In this document: positions 24,270 to 45,259 of the stretch, piece by piece
Layout of the letters: the number at the start of each line of letters is the position of its first letter
Position numbering within the stretch: position 1 is the first letter of the stretch
Assembly: GCA_027563935.2 (NCBI GenBank)
Contig: CM050454.1
Coordinates: 2,402,501-2,466,500, forward strand
Source of the DNA: Costus lasius
Taxonomy: Eukaryota; Streptophyta; Magnoliopsida; Zingiberales; Costaceae
Length of the DNA stretch: 64,000 nt
Reading direction: 5' to 3'
The notes under the pieces: generated by a model
Databases searched by the model: none
Told to the model about the DNA's origin: nothing
Seen by the model: only the letters and a program-made list of their open reading frames with translations
Made by a program: the position numbers and the translations under genes

Positions 24270-24494
24270 GGAGTACTTGATCGGTAGCCATCGATTCTTT
24301 AGGGTTTCAACTACAAATAAGCGCGCTTGCTCTGCATCTTTTTGGATCCGCTCCTTGCTTTTTGTTCCGTCCTCTTTTGAATCAACAAGAGATCAAAATG
24401 GGGAAGAGAAAAAGGTTAATAATAAGATACTTATATTTGAACCTTTCTTGTAGCTTCCTTTTTGATGATAATACAAGATTCAAGAGTACTTTTA

Positions 24495-25155
24495 CCCGGT
24501 TTCTTGGAGGGAAACAACGGAAAAACAGGATGGAAGGAAAAAAAAAGTTAATTTTTCTACGTTTTGATTTACACCTTCATCGGGCGGAGGGCGGAAAGTT
24601 GAGAAAGAACACTCACCTCTACGCTGCTCGCCTCTGCCACCCGCGTTCGCCACTCGCCCACCGCCCTCGCCACTCACCACTCCTAACGTTCCCCGCCGCC
24701 CACCTCTCTCGCCACTTGCGCTGCTCTCACCGCTCGTTGCTCGTCGCTCTCGCCTCCTACAGCTTGCTGCCCGCTGCTCTCGTCGCTCCCCACCTGTTGC
24801 TCTCGCCGCCCGCCACTCTCGCCGCTCTAACTGCCCGTCGCTCTCGCCGCTTGCTGCCTGCCGCTCTCGTCGTTTGCTGCTTGCCGCTCTCGTCGCTCCC
24901 CACTCGCCACTCTCACCTCTCCCGCCGCTCGTCGCTCCCGCTACTCCCGCTACTCTAGTTGCCCGCCGCTCTCCGTCCACCTACTCCTCTCTCCCTCCCC
25001 CAGCGCCCGCCGCCCTCCTCCTTATCTCCAACGACGACGTCCGCCTGCTCCCACTCATCAGCCTCACGCACACATGATTCATTCTTCCTTTTCCCCTTTT
25101 TTTCTTATAATTCTTTTCTCTTTATTTTTCTTTCCGTTTAAGGAAACAAGGTTTA
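24495..25155. mobile_element. second GC-cored repeat element
   Basis: Flanks contain TTTCTTGGAGGGAAACAACG on the left and TTTCCGTTTAAGGAAACAAG on the right, with a core of CTCTCGCCGCTCGTCGCTC-type degenerate repeats. It follows the 3' end of the VQ gene closely and may lie in its 3' flank. Frames inside (for example 24362-24958) are low-complexity and not credible proteins. Confidence 0.4.
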
Positions 25156-26429
25156 GAGTTATTTTACATTGATGGTCAAAATAAATATTGTTTAAAAAAA
25201 TATTACATAAAAAAACACTTGATTTATTACACTTTTACATTATATTCTGAAGTAGAATATTGTATTATATTAACTTATGGGTTAAAAATGTTTTTATTTA
25301 AATGATTAATTGTTTTATATCAATATATTTTTCATACACTACAATAGTTGCACAAAATTATTAGAACAACTAATTTTGTTCATCCTGAATTATTAACTTT
25401 TTATTTTTTTTAATTTCCAATGAGATCATGGTATCACATGAAAATAAGACAATATTTTTCATTATTAAGTAGAGTTTCGCCAAGATCAAGTGCTCTTTTC
25501 TATTAAAAGGGTAAATCTTAGAAAATTAAATAAAAATAACGTACCAATGAAGAATTAGAGGGCGATCTACTTCTTTAACTTATATTTATATTAGGTTTAG
25601 AAAAAAAAGAGAAAAGAAGAAAGTTATTTATATGTGGCCTAAAAATATTGCTTAAGATTAGTTGTGATTTTGGTATAAAACTTTATCTCTCTTCTATTTT
25701 GGTACATAAAATTTTAATTATTTTAATTTAGCATGTAAACTTGTATATATATTTTTTTAGTTTGGAATATAAGATAGTGTTATACAGGATGAAATTTTAA
25801 ATTAGTAAACATATATTAGACATAAAAAAATTTCAAATTAGCATGTAAACTTGCATAGATTAGATATGACAAAGCCTATATACCAAGTAATCTAGACATA
25901 TAAAATATAAATGTGCATAATAAATGCAAACATAAAGCATGTACAGAAATAAGTATTTTATATTAAAATAAATTACTATGGCATGGGAGGAAGTCTCCAT
26001 GTCATAGGCAGAAGCTATGTTAATTTTACCTACTTTTCTGCTGTGTTACCGTGTACAATCAATAGCTTCTATAATATTCACATATTCATTCGCTGCATAT
26101 ATTGGTTACAATCAGAAATAGATGACAAATAAATTTCAGATAATTTCAGCAGAATATATAGTAACTAAACAGATATTATACATTACATAGTCGTTTTCTA
26201 AAGCAGGTCATGGGGTGATCGATTTTTCAGCTAACATGTGCAGCAGAAGTGAATTTGTGTCAACTGAGAGATTAAAACACTAAAGTTGACTCGGCGATAA
26301 TTGGTGCTGAAGAAAAAAAGCTCCGGTCTTCTACTTTTAAAATTAGAGGAGAATTGAATTCCTCCATATGATCAAATATTCCACCAACATTCTGCATTTG
26401 AAGTGAATGTTTCAGAAAGAGCATACATT
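25156..26429. other. AT-rich intergenic DNA
   Basis: Spacer between the convergent VQ gene (+) and VTT gene (-). The right end will hold the VTT gene's 3' UTR. Nothing else recognised. Confidence 0.6.
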
Positions 26430-29400
26430 TCAGCTCTGACCATTGCCCATCAATGTAGGTGTCACTGTAAGGATGCCTATGAAAAAGAGTGTAGCTATTG
26501 CTTGGAAATCATACAGATCGGCAACAGACTGCAACTCACCAAGAGCTGTTCCTGCCTGCGCGAATTAAAAAAGTTGATTGATCAGTGGTGCTTTGAAATT
26601 TGAATGATTTAATTGTAAAGCAGAAGGATGGGGTTATTGGTGCATACCCGGACCGTAACATATGCAGCTGGGATGAGTCCAATAGAGGTAGCTAAGAAGA
26701 AAATATGGTAGGGAACATCGACTATGGGTGAAGCCATGTTAATGAATGTATTAGGTAACGTCGGTGTTACTCTGAGGAACAACATGTAGTTTAACAACTT
26801 TTCTCGTCTTTTAGCAACCTGCAGAGGCAAAACTTGTCAACTGTGCTAATCAAGATGTAATGTGACGCAGGAATGAGGAACACTAATATGGACACTGGAG
26901 GAAAGCATTTAGATTATGAACTCAATTTCCCAGATTCAGAATGAAGCAAAAGATCGTTTAATTTAGTCAAAAATATTAAAGATGATTTCTCAAGTACAAT
27001 AATCTTGCAAATAGTTAATATTATCTTTTTCTAATAAATTAAGTCTCTGGATGACTTTGAAAAGGCACAAGATCTATATATATATATATATATGACTGTC
27101 CAGTACCCAACCGATACGTATCATAGTAGTCTAGACCAATTTCATGAACCTTGATTCAAGATATAACATATTTCTTTTTCAGCTGGAGTGGAAACTTCCT
27201 AGGGCCAGTATGGCCCCACTTCCGCACAGATTTCAAGACGTAATAATAGGGTAAAAAAGGTTAGAAGCTAGAAATTCTGGCTTCTCACAGTTTCTACCTT
27301 GAAAGCTATGCAGAAGTGGGGCCAAACGGGCCCCTAGTAATTCATTCAACAAGAATAGGACAGAATGACATTCAACGAGATAGGAAAAGGGCAAATAAGA
27401 GGAAACAACAGACCCAGGAAGTAGAAACCACAGCTTCAGGTATGCTTCTTCCTGCACTAGGCCGATATCAACTGAATCCTAAACTTCTAGTATTGCGCCA
27501 AATGACACAACAATTAGAACACTACTGAAATTTGGAAAATAAATGAGGTAATCAAGTGGATGATGAACTTAGATTCCAAAAATTTGAGAAGCAAACTTAT
27601 TTGATAATCGAGTTTAGAAAATAATTCTTGAATTCCGCCATGATATGAATCACTTAGTTCATATTTTGCTAACAAAAAGGTCTTTGAAAGTCCTATTGGA
27701 TGACAAAAGAAACGATTAAAGTAATAGCTGGATCCTTCTTGCAAAAAGAACAATGTTGTGGCATACCAAACCACAATTTTAGAAGGATCTGAACCATGAT
27801 GAAGTTTTCATGCATTGTTACTAAGGCAAATTACCTGGGCCTGGAAGAATCTTAGCTTATCTGGCCACAATGAAAAAACCAAAGGCCTTCCTATCAACCT
27901 TGACAGGAAATAACAGGAAGAGGCACCAGCAGTTGCAGCAAGAATCACCAAAATCATACCTCCAACAATGCCAAAGAGGGATCCAGCAAGTAGTGACATA
28001 AAAACAGTTCCTGGGATCATAAAAGTCTGCATAAAGATGTAGACTGTAAGGTAGCATATCAAAACTTGAATAGTGTAGTCGTTTGTGTAGCTTTCTAGTT
28101 GATCCCTGCACATAATTGCAAACTCTTATCATGTGCCTGGTCCATAAAATATTTCACCTAGCACGTTTCAATATAGAATATATAAGAAACATTCCCAAGA
28201 AGAGCAAAGCATTTTTTTGTAATAAAAGAAATTAATGAATTTGTAAGAGAATGGGAAATTATAGGAATTTTAACTAGCTAAAGAACTAAAGCAAAAGGAA
28301 CTCAAATTTCTACTAATAGACTTTTAAGTTAGGTATGGTGTAACCAACTCGTTGGTTCAAACAGTAAACCTTTGAACCAGTGTTTTCAAAACCGGTATGA
28401 AACCGGCTGGTACGGTCAGTTTGTACCAGTTCAGTGGAGGACCGATTGTCGTAGCACGGACGCTATAGCAAGCAACCAAAGTTTCCAGCTTGAAACTTCA
28501 GCCGCTTTCGATTGCATGCGCTGCCATCTGCACTACCATCGGTATACTGGTACTGTACTGGTACGGTGGCTTGCAAGACTGACTTTTTAAATCTGAGTTT
28601 AAACAAACAATTATTGTACGCTGAGGTTCAGATTTCTAGAATTGGATTCAGAAATTATTGAAGACAAGGACAAGTTGTATTAATAACCCGATTGGTGTAT
28701 ATAGACATTTTTTTTCAGTAGCAACTTGTACGGTACTACTGCTTCCAGTTTAATTTTGCACATTAAATGGGGTAGGCTGCCTCACATGCGCATTAAATAC
28801 CCAAGATACATTGCTACTTGTTTGTCTTTTACAAATTTCACCACGCCATAGTGCAATATTTGATTTTTTTTTTAGTACTTTCACCAAATTTCAGTACACC
28901 AGGGCAACACAAAGAGCCATGTCTTCCTAAATTCAGTTCCTAGTAGAAAAGTTACTCAAAATTATCCAGGAAAACTAGCATAGTTTTTTATGCAGTCCAA
29001 GTCATCGAACAACCACCCTGGCATCCTGACTCTAAGAACAATGAAAGTAAAGATGGCATGATTAGGCAAAGAGATGAAGAGTACAGCCTATGAGAAGTAA
29101 CCAATTGAGATGGTTTTAGATAAGAATCGATCCAATAAACAATTGTTCACTTCTTCATTTCAACCTAATTCAACTAAGCAACCCAACACTAAATCATTTT
29201 CGCAAGCAGCAACAAGAAATTAAGATCTGCAGCATATAATTGGTTACTGTTACATTCCTGTTTCACCAATATCTAACATAGATTATCGCAAAGCACAAAT
29301 CGGACCACCTCGCGCATAAGCAAACCAACCAAAACGCACTGCCAAAGGAGTAAAAAACCCCTAAATCGGAGGGAATGTAAGCGACAGATGCGATTCCGAC

Positions 29401-29596
29401 GGCAAGGGAAAGTGAATCCAAGGCCAAACCTGAGGATCCGGAGGTCCTCGAGGGTGCGAGGCAACTTAAGGAAGCGGTAATCGGAGGCCGGCATGGACAG
29501 GTACAGCACTACGAACCCCGCCCCAAAGCTGGCCAGCACTGCCGCCGCCGCCACCGTCTCCCGCCGGGACAGCGGAAACCCCCGACCGCCGTCCAT
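26430..29596 (-). CDS. VTT-domain (TVP38/TMEM64, SNARE-associated Golgi) membrane protein
   Basis: Four exons on the minus strand: 29430-29596, 27835-28105, 26648-26818 and 26430-26555. GT-AG borders are in phase and the total is 735 nt, giving 244 aa. Exon 1 has an N-terminal hydrophobic helix (AAAAVLASFGAGFVVLYL) and FLKLPRTLEDLRIL. Exon 2 has the VTT core: MQTFMIPGTVFMSLLAGSLF, a GASSCYFLSRLIGRP segment and WPDKLRFFQ. Exon 3 gives RVTPTLPNTFINMASPIVDV and a re-entrant/TM segment. Exon 4 gives AGTALGELQSVADLYDF and a last TM helix. Length and motif order match plant SNARE-associated Golgi proteins. VTT/DedA proteins sit in endomembranes and some act as lipid scramblases; the exact role here is inferred only from the family. 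It appears intact. Confidence 0.9.
27199..27337. mobile_element. 139-bp MITE in an intron of the VTT gene
   Basis: Termini are near-perfect inverted repeats of about 28 bp: left CTAGGGCCAGTATGGCCCC, right (other strand) CTAGGGGCCCGTTTGGCCCC, both continuing CACTTC-GCA. It is bounded by CTAG on each side, compatible with a 3- or 4-bp target duplication. It lies between exons 2 and 3. Confidence 0.75.
28370..28600. repeat. dispersed ACCGGTA/TGGTAC-rich repeat
   Basis: A dense cluster of ACCGGT, GGTACGG and ACTGGTACTG words on both strands in intron 1 of the VTT gene. Related words occur at about 1930-1990, 10850-10990 and 42850-43030. Probably a common degenerate intron/intergenic repeat of this genome. 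Confidence 0.4.
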
Positions 29597-31033
29597 TTCC
29601 CTTCCTCTCCGGATCCGAGTACACCCCCAGTTTAGGCGATGTGGAGGGAGCAGGAAAGGCGAGGAGAGCGAAAGCTTCGTCTTTTGCTATTTCGACTTCC
29701 GACGGCAGAGGTGGCAGGAGGCTAAATGAGCTGCGAGTAAGGTGTTCCGCAGGAGCAAAGGAACCCGCAGGGAAAATTCTCTGTCACGTGGCGTGGAGGG
29801 TAGTGCAGGACGTTAATGGCTTGCTCCACGTGACTGTTATAATCGTGTCCATCGTTATCTCCCGCCAGATGTGGCTCATCTGTCATGGCTCGTACTCCCA
29901 ACAGCGAGTGCAACGCTTGCAATTCGCAGTATATGTGGGCCCTGCTGGAAGCCTTTGTCGCCCAAATACAAATAAACATCTTCTTTTGTGGCCGCTGCCT
30001 CATTCGACACATACGATGGTGCTCGGCCGGTAGGAATATATATCGTAATTGCGGAGGTGATAACAACGTGATTCACATTTGAACAATACTAACCACTCCG
30101 ATTAAATGAGAAAAGGATGTGCAGGATAATAATTTAAAATAAATAATCCAAAAAAGTGAGTGTTAATTGTGCTTTGATTGCTTTCTTTTTAAAAAATTTA
30201 ATAATTTTAATTTATATAAATTAAAAATTGTGCATATTGACTTTATTGATTTGCATTCTCTATTGTATAGCTAATATTGTACAAACGGCAAGTGATCAAG
30301 ATCGAGGAACTGATTCTTGGTGGGCACCAATCAACCAAGGCACCAGCACCAGAGCACAAGTCAAAGCACGAAAGCAATAAACGACAGCACAAAAGCAATG
30401 GAAGTTTTGAATTGTGAATTTCTGCTGCCGCCCAATTTGCCGATATCATACTGGTACAATGACTTGCTAGACTAGTTTTATGATCCTTACCGTGATAATA
30501 AGAGATTCTTAAATTAATGGATCAAAGAAAGACAATAAAAAAAAAATTAATGGACAAATTCAGAAAGTGCATGCTTATGACTAGTTCAAGAACTAAAAAC
30601 ATGATAATTTGGATTTGTAGCGAACCAGATTTTTCAAATGGAACAATGCGCCCAAAACCATGGCCTGATTTATTATGGAAGATAGAACTGCAAACCATAC
30701 AAACGCAAACGCAGACAACAAAATCACATATTCCATACACGTAGTTAGATAAATGCTCTTCAAACTCGCAGTTTCTATAAAGGCAACGGAAACTAAAATG
30801 CCAGTTCCAAGGAACAACATACAAATAGATACCAGACTGAAACCTAATATCTTCTCATACAAATGTGTAAGCTTATAAAGGGTGCAGCCAACAAATCTAG
30901 ATGCATCATTCGTGCAGTCACTGCTTGACATCAATGATCACGTGGTACCAAGAAATATGAGCAGAATTTGCAGATATTTGAGAATAAATCTGATTGGAAG
31001 CAACCAGAACTTGAAAATTGAAATACCAGATGC
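29597..31033. other. intergenic: VTT promoter and CDC5 3' flank
   Basis: Upstream region of the VTT gene (5' leader about 29597-29750) and downstream region of CDC5. No additional gene supported; frames here are short and lack motifs. Confidence 0.55.
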
Positions 31034-38092
<7,059 letters not shown>

Positions 38093-41000
38093 TTAAGATG
38101 ATCTGTAGGCCTTACTGTTGGTTTGCGAGGAAAGGTTCCCCATCTGTTGTGTAAGGTAGTCCATGTTATGAGCGCCATCCCACACATTATCTGATTGTAG
38201 GCTGGTATCGTTGGGTTCATGTATGCCTGAATCAATCTCTTCAGACTCTCCCAACAGTGGACTGGCCGTCAAGAACTGTTCCCAGAAAGGATCATTTATG
38301 CTGGGAAGCTTCTCGTCATCGTTTAAGATGTCCATATCAATATCAGAGGCAAACTTTTCGGCATCAATTCCTGTAAGTTCATCCATCATCTCTGGAATAG
38401 GATTCGTAGGAATGCTTCCTTCATTGAGTCCTATAGTGCTATGTCTTAACCCATCAGGTATCAAGGCCTGCACTTGAGGTGGCCCTGCGATGCGACCATC
38501 AGCGTGTGGTGGAGCAGTACTCCCAGAACTTAAATTTATATTTGGCGTTTCGGTTGAAATAATGTCACCTACGGCGGGAACAGACTGAATTTCAGATGGC
38601 GCAGAAGGCAAAGTCATTGCTGAGTACTGAGAGGCAATAGGCAAAGGCGAAACACCTGAAGTTGCTGGCATTTCAGATAGAGTGACTCCTGATATCCGCT
38701 TTAATGAACTTCTGCTGTCGAAAGCTTCCAGAGGAGAGGAAAAGTTGTCAAATAGAAAGTTCTGCGAGTTGCCAAGAGATTCCAACATAGGGGAGTTCTC
38801 AAATTTTAGAATCTGCATCAGCATTGCTTTTGCTGCTTCATTTATTAAAGGTTGATATTTAATTATTTGACCATCCTGCATTTTCTCGTCATCATCATCA
38901 ATCGTATTTTCTTGCCTAGGCAATCTACGTTTCTTGTTCACTCCAACCATGCGCCTATTGTTGTCTTTTTGCTGCACCAGCTGGGCTAAGAATCCAGGGC
39001 TCTGCATGGCTTTCGCCAAGAATGACATCATTTGTTGCTGGCGTTGTTCCATACCTTGAAGGCGCTGCCCTAAGGTGTTTAGCTGCTGATCAGTAGTCTG
39101 CTGCTGCTGCCTCAGTCTAACTAGTTCTTGCATGAGCACATTTTTGTCTCTTTTGAGTCTCTCAATCTCCTCTTCTAACCCAAATTTTCCCACCTCAATA
39201 GTACTATGTGTTTGAGGCTGTTGCTGTGGATTATGTGGATGAGTTGGCGCGTGAGTTGATTTTCTCCTAGTTATTGTCTTCAGCAAATGCTTTTGACCTT
39301 TCAAGAAACCTTCATTGGCAAACTCCCAGCGATCAGGGTCCACTTTTCTAAAACCCTGCACAAGGATCACAGAGATCCCAAAATGGGAAATCTGGGGCTT
39401 AGATGCATAAGCTAGAAATAGTAAACTCTGTTGCAGACATGTTAAGCAAGAAGCTACAAGGTTCCAACTACTTTTGCAGCCATTATATACCTCAGAAAGT
39501 GTTGCAAATGCCAAAGGAATACTAAGGAGATAATTGAGTCTATCAAAACAAATTAGACCTTATCTCAGCATGCTTCAACAATAGTCAAGATATATTTTTT
39601 TTCAATAAAACTGAATGAATCTTTTTCACAATTACGCGACAGAAATATTATGAAGCACGCTTAGGGATTCTGTTATGCACCAAAAAAACCATGTGGTCAT
39701 TGTTATGGATTTTGAAACTAGGCTGAACTAGGAAATTCAACCTCTAATTGATCTCAAATCTCACCACCTGGTTCTACATCAAAATATACTTTGGTTAAAA
39801 AAATAGGCCAAAGTGGCATTAAGTGACCAAATTAGTGATTAAGCAGTCAAATCAGCTTCTCTTTTATCTTTCGACAAGGATCAATATGAATTGGTAGCTG
39901 ATGGTCAAACTGGATAATTGTCCGGTTTTAGAAAAATCAAGTGGGTGCCAGCATGTCACTTGATGTGGCACAGCACAATTTTACGAAACGTATGCAGGTG
40001 GTATGCAATTACACGTGTTATATATATGCTGAGGCCTATATGGCCCTTAACAAAATTTATTGTACTATGAGAAAAAGATATTGAGAGCTTAATTAATACA
40101 AACATTCTAAGTAAATAAAGGAGAGGATGAAAAAGAAATGCAGACGAGGGCATGTTGGAGAGGAAGAAGAATAAGAGATGTGGAGAAGGGATCTATTCAC
40201 TTTTTCGAAATAAGTATGGAAGACAGATGGGGCTGTACTCTATTCACTTAATGGAGCCAGCATGGCGTGTAGAATTGATTCAAACCAACTAGCAAATGCA
40301 ACTTTGTTTAATTTGAACCATGTTTCTTATTTTAAATGATAAGAACAGAATATGTGGATCGCACATGAGAGTATGCAGTTCATTTGCTTTAACTAGATTG
40401 CATAAGTAGGTCTACGGTCTACCATATATCCATTATGCAATGTGGGAGAACCCTGCAAAGGCTTATTGCATATGCAACTGCATGGATCGCTTATAATTGG
40501 CAATGACAAGGCAAAAAATTAAAACGGGCATTCTGGTATTCTATAGATAATTTACTCGAAGTGGTAGATAATAGTGATAAAATTAGAGACTCTAACTAAT
40601 TCACTAACGAATGATACCAACAATCAACATCTTGCTAAAGCCTTCTTGTCATTCAAATCTTTTAGCATGACAAAAATGTTTCACTTCTAGTTGTCTAAAT
40701 TCTATATTTTTAATTCTAGTTCTAGTCATGATATTTATGTAAGAGACATCTGATGACAAGAAAATAGCATAAGCTTAATGATTCCTAGGATATTACCTTA
40801 ACAGTCTAAATGAAGTGATGTTGAAAACTCATTAGGTGATCTACACAAGATGAAAGATCATGCAGGAGAACATTATCCAATATATGTTTTATGCAAACAA
40901 AAGGGTGCAAATGTTTTCACTCAATATGTATACACATTATATCATATTAGTTCCCAAGGCATTTTCTTTTCTTTAGTCATCCACATGCAAATTTAGATTT

Positions 41001-43942
41001 TCCACTTAGGATTTTTAACAGATCAATTCCAACAGACATCCGTGCATCTTAGTAACTTTGCACCAAAAACTATATTATATTTATATATATATATATGTAT
41101 GTATGTATGGAAAACCTAATGCCAAAGTCAGGCTGATCAGGCTCAAACATGACTACAACCATAACCAAATCCGTTGACTTCAATTTCCAAACTCAGTGAA
41201 GGAAAAATTTTCAATGTTTTTCCTCAGAATAGGAGTGGACTGGAACTTTTCTCTGCCAATGTTCCATGGAAGTTTTCATACTTAGTTTATGTATGTTTAT
41301 ATCCTTTGTGAAATCTCCATTTATCATTTTAAGATCCTTAAGTGATCATACAAGAGATTGAGAAAATTATGAGCTATTAGGCATTTCATTTTGTTTTGTG
41401 GATTCACCTCTACACCATCCTTTAAAACACATAACTCTTTTCAAATCCCCTCAAGCTTTCGCCAAGTCTCTTAAATTATTTTTAATTCTCATGATTATCA
41501 TCCTATGGCTCCCAAAACTAAGAATATTGATCTTGTGTGGAACATGCTCATGAAACCACAGAAAATCTTCACCATTTGCAATGTGGTTATTGTGATGTTA
41601 TTTTCAACTATGATAGTATTATTTATGTAAAGCAACATCTTGTCAAAGACTAACTTATTGTTACGAAATGCACTAAAATTCCATATAAAATCCAGCAATT
41701 ATTCATGGAGCAGTTAGACACATAAAAATTTAATAAAAGGACCTTGCGATGAAGATAGTTATGTGAGCTTCAAAAGCTTGATACATCTTCAAGAAAGACT
41801 AACAAACCTCTTAGAAAAGTGCTAGAGCGTGAAGAGGTTTAACAAACCAAAATGTTCCTTCATAGAGATGCAAAAGCATCCAATGCTTTTTTTTATATCA
41901 AGCAAAGGTCAAGCAATTCAAGTGCTACAATATGAACCTGAGATCTTATCCCTCCTAGGTGAAAATGTAGATTGAGGATGAAAAGGATGAATATTGATAA
42001 GGAAATTAAATGGTGTTATTTTAACTGCATTCCTTTCTTGTGCAACAAGGGACAACTACTACTAGAAAATGATCTCCAAGATTTTAAAAAAAACATGGAC
42101 TCAAAATCTTACTCTCAAGTATTATCTTGATGATGAAATTGAAGAATGAAACACATGTATCAAGACTATACATGTCCACTGAGTGGAGTTTTGTGCAATC
42201 TGGATGTGTGACGCAAGACCAGACCAACCAAAATGAGCATCCCAACTTCATGGCCTACTAAAACCACAAAGCCATCTTCCATAAGTTAGTGGACTCTTCT
42301 TCATACTACTCTAATGCAGTGTACATCTATCATCTCATGAAAGAGGTGATAGACTAGATCAAACTATAAAAACCAAAATAGGAATAGATATTACTTAAAT
42401 TTGGTGAATCAATACAAAAATAACTTAGGTGCACCAACAAACTTGCTCCAAGCACTCTAGATAGTGATACTCTGTATGGAGAGTGATCCTAAAGATGACG
42501 CAGTAGCCTTTAAGGACAAATGTTTGAAGTGAATAGCATGACCTTTAGTGATTTAGTTAAATGAATTTAAAATATAAAATAGGTACAAGTATTTGAAGTT
42601 GTTATTAGCCACCATAAATTCTTATAGAATTTCTAATTTATAGAACTTATTCATTTTCGTTTTTTTTTCTGCAAGAAGGCAAGTGGTGATGTTTAAGAGG
42701 AGATTAGAGAAGTGGTTGTTAATATCAACATCTCTTACCAGGATTGTCATCAACAACTCATTCATTTCAAATTTGCAGCAAAAAATCAATATCAACATCA
42801 TTGCTCAAAAAACATCAAGTAGTTGTGATAATAACTAGTCCACTTTCACATTAACTCATACCACGGTTTATTCGTACCAGGCATTATAGCTCGTACACAT
42901 CAGTTTGATATGATACCAATGCAATATATTATTATATATTATATAATAGAAAATATATACTAGAATCAGTACTATAGTTTTGTCATATACCAATTCATAC
43001 CAATCCAACCCAAAACCAACGCAAGCTAGTATGAAAAACCTTGATTCACACGATGGTATATTACTAGTGATTGGAGAAGTTGGCCTCCGTCTACTATAGA
43101 AAAAAAAAACAACAATAGTATGACCAAGGGTTGAATGCAGTTACTAAGCCCAGCTTGTCATTCGTCTAAGATGAGAAAGCCCTTGAGTGGTGGTCCACAA
43201 TCGGAAACAGAAGTTATAATGATGGACAACAGGAGATTAATGTCATTTCCTTCAGTATATTCCTTAGTTAATCAATTTCGTAAAAAAATGCAGATCTGTC
43301 CGTACCATCTACAGTGAAGAAGATGAAGATGCTTAATGAATCTATCTAGTTTTAACAAACAAAATAAGCAAATAGAGAGAACATTTTCTTTAATCTGTAT
43401 CAGAAATTGAAGAATATGCTTCTCTAACTCTTTATTAAGCTTGCAAGTTCCGTTCTAAAACGTCTTTAATTAGCTATGGAGGATCAAAATCCGGGAACAA
43501 CTTATTCAAATTCGTTTTACTTTCTGCACGCCCCTAATCGATCAACCAAACTCAATCCCGCCAAATCCATCACCAACGACATGAAAGGAAAAAAAATTCA
43601 TTGCAAATAAGAAAAAAAAGGGGTAGCTACATAGTAGGCTTCAGGAGAAATGAGGAGGCGTACATATGTATTGAGCTGGCGAACGAAGCTGGAGAAATTA
43701 TTGTGCTTGAAGTATTTGGGGAGGAGGTCCCTAGCGAACTCGGTGGCGTTCCACACCACGAAGCTGTTGTTGGTTGGCCCCCATGACACGACCGCATCCG
43801 TCGCCGGGTCGTCCACCATCTCGTACGTCTTGCTCAGGAACGGAGGCGGCGCCCCGCCGTTGAGGCTCGCGTTCGCTGTCGTCACCGCCGCCGCCGATTC
43901 CGCCCCAGTGGCGCCGCCCCCGTCTCTTCCGGCACCGCTCAT
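38093..43942 (-). CDS. HSFA1: class A1 heat stress transcription factor
   Basis: Two exons on the minus strand: 43664-43942 (93 codons, GC-rich) and 38093-39355 (420 aa plus stop); 513 aa. The intron sits inside the DNA-binding domain after LNTY, the position conserved in plant HSFs. DNA-binding domain about residues 32-125 ([15 protein letters not shown] ... [18 protein letters not shown]). HR-A/B coiled coil about 147-220 with the long class A spacing. [12 protein letters not shown] near 232-240. AHA activation motif [12 protein letters not shown] near 448-459. C-terminal NES-like [11 protein letters not shown] near 491-501. HsfA1 proteins are master triggers of the heat response and are held inactive by HSP70/90. 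All key modules are present. Part of exon 2 and the intron is copied at 56336-57447. Confidence 0.93.
39356..43663 (-). other. 4.3-kb intron of HsfA1
   Basis: Acceptor TTGTGCAG borders exon 2; donor GTACGC borders exon 1. AT-rich, with a short (TA)n at about 41082-41100 and a GGTAC-type dispersed repeat near 42850-43030. No intact gene recognised inside it. Bases 39356-39901 of this intron belong to the segment copied to 56902-57447. Confidence 0.75.
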
Positions 43943-44424
43943 GCCGCCAACGGCAAAAATCGCAGTGGGTATCGTATCGATGGCACTCGAACGTCGAGGA
44001 ATTGAGGCCGTATTAGGGCTCTAGAAGGGAGGCCGAGGATTGTAGGTTAGGGTGTGGGGGGATGAGAAACCCTAGGAAGGCGGAGGCGGACGTGGGTAGA
44101 GCCATGGAGGGGGACGGGCAATCAGCCGGAGAGCGGCGCTGATTAAAATAATGCATAATGTAGTAGATCCAATGAAAATATATCGGAATGAGGTAAGATC
44201 CTCTCCAACGCAGTTCAATAGTTAGAACGCTAGAAATGCCATCATAACCGTTTGATCGAATAAATCCGGCTGAAATGTTGCATCGTGATTGGTGAAGTCT
44301 TGATGCTTTGGAGGAGATCCTAACTTATTTGGCAAGAGATGACGTGGTTGCATTTGGAAGCGGAAGAGAGGAGAAAATTGATAAAGAAAAATATTTATTA
44401 TTTGTTTTCTGAAGAAATTTTCTA

Positions 44425-44755
44425 AGCAGCCGCGGCTGCATAGAAATTTTACGAAACTTTAATAAGTTTTACTTAAATTTTTTTTTTATAAAATAATCTA
44501 TATATTATAAGCTATTTAATCGTATTAATATCATTGTGAATGTGTTTATCTATAATAAGAAATTGATAAAAATATAGCATAGTAAAAAAAATTTTGGTTA
44601 CTGTAGTAATTTTTTTTTACTATAATATTTTCATCAATTTCTCCTCTCATGATCATGATGATATAATATTTTTTTCTAAAAAAATATTTTTTGAGTAAAA
44701 ATTATCAAAGCTTCCTAATATTTCTATGCAACTGCGGCCGCTAAATTTGCTCTTA
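44425..44755. mobile_element. MITE, about 325 bp
   Basis: Left end AGCAGCCGCGGCTGCATAGA; right end on the other strand AGCGGCCGCAGTTGCATAGA, both continuing AAAT-TTA. Terminal inverted repeats are about 40 bp with mismatches and the interior is AT-rich. AAATTT occurs at both flanks and may be the target duplication. It lies upstream of HsfA1. Confidence 0.6.
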
Positions 44756-44778
44756 TTTTAGTGGGGGATCAAATAAAC

Positions 44779-44939
44779 CTGGCAAAACTTAATCCAACCC
44801 GCTACTCGATTTGACACGAAGTTAGGCGGGTTTTAGTCAGCTATAATCGTGTTCGAATTATAAACAGGTCAACTCGTTTATGACCCAAAAATAATCGAGT
44901 CTTGTCGGGTTGTAAACGGGTTGACCCGCTTAATCCAAT

Positions 44940-45000
<61 letters not shown>

Positions 45001-45255
45001 AAATATATGCTCACTTAACTCTCATTACAAGCCCATAAGCCCAAATATCTTATAACTATCTTTTAAACTAAATTTTAGCCTACTCATAAGCCCGAATTTT
45101 TATTAATTTCAATATAAATTTTATCAATTTATTATTTATGTTTAAAATTTTAATATAAATTTTAATATAAATATATATATATATATATATATTAATTTTA
45201 ATATAAATTTCAAACTAAATTTTAGCCTACTCATAAGCCCAAATATCTTATAACT
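44779..45255. repeat. GGGTT/GACCC-rich repeat with (TA)n, left of the CYP78A block
   Basis: Begins ACCTGGCAAAACTTAATCC and includes GTCAGCTATAATCGTG, TTTATGACCC and a (TA)n tract at 44943-44996. A relative at 49305-49590 shares the start in the same orientation, but its tail (ATAGTTAGAACATATTTGAG) is the reverse complement of the tail here (AAATATCTTATAACTATC). Confidence 0.55.
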
Positions 45256-45259
45256 ATCT

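Noticed and set aside
23634..24291. Frames on other strands and phases over the VQ gene
   Set aside because: Composition shadows (Gly/Arg/Pro-rich) of the VQ coding sequence.
44943..44996. Long (TA)n as a regulatory or replication element
   Set aside because: Simple microsatellite expansion inside a repeat; nothing supports a function.
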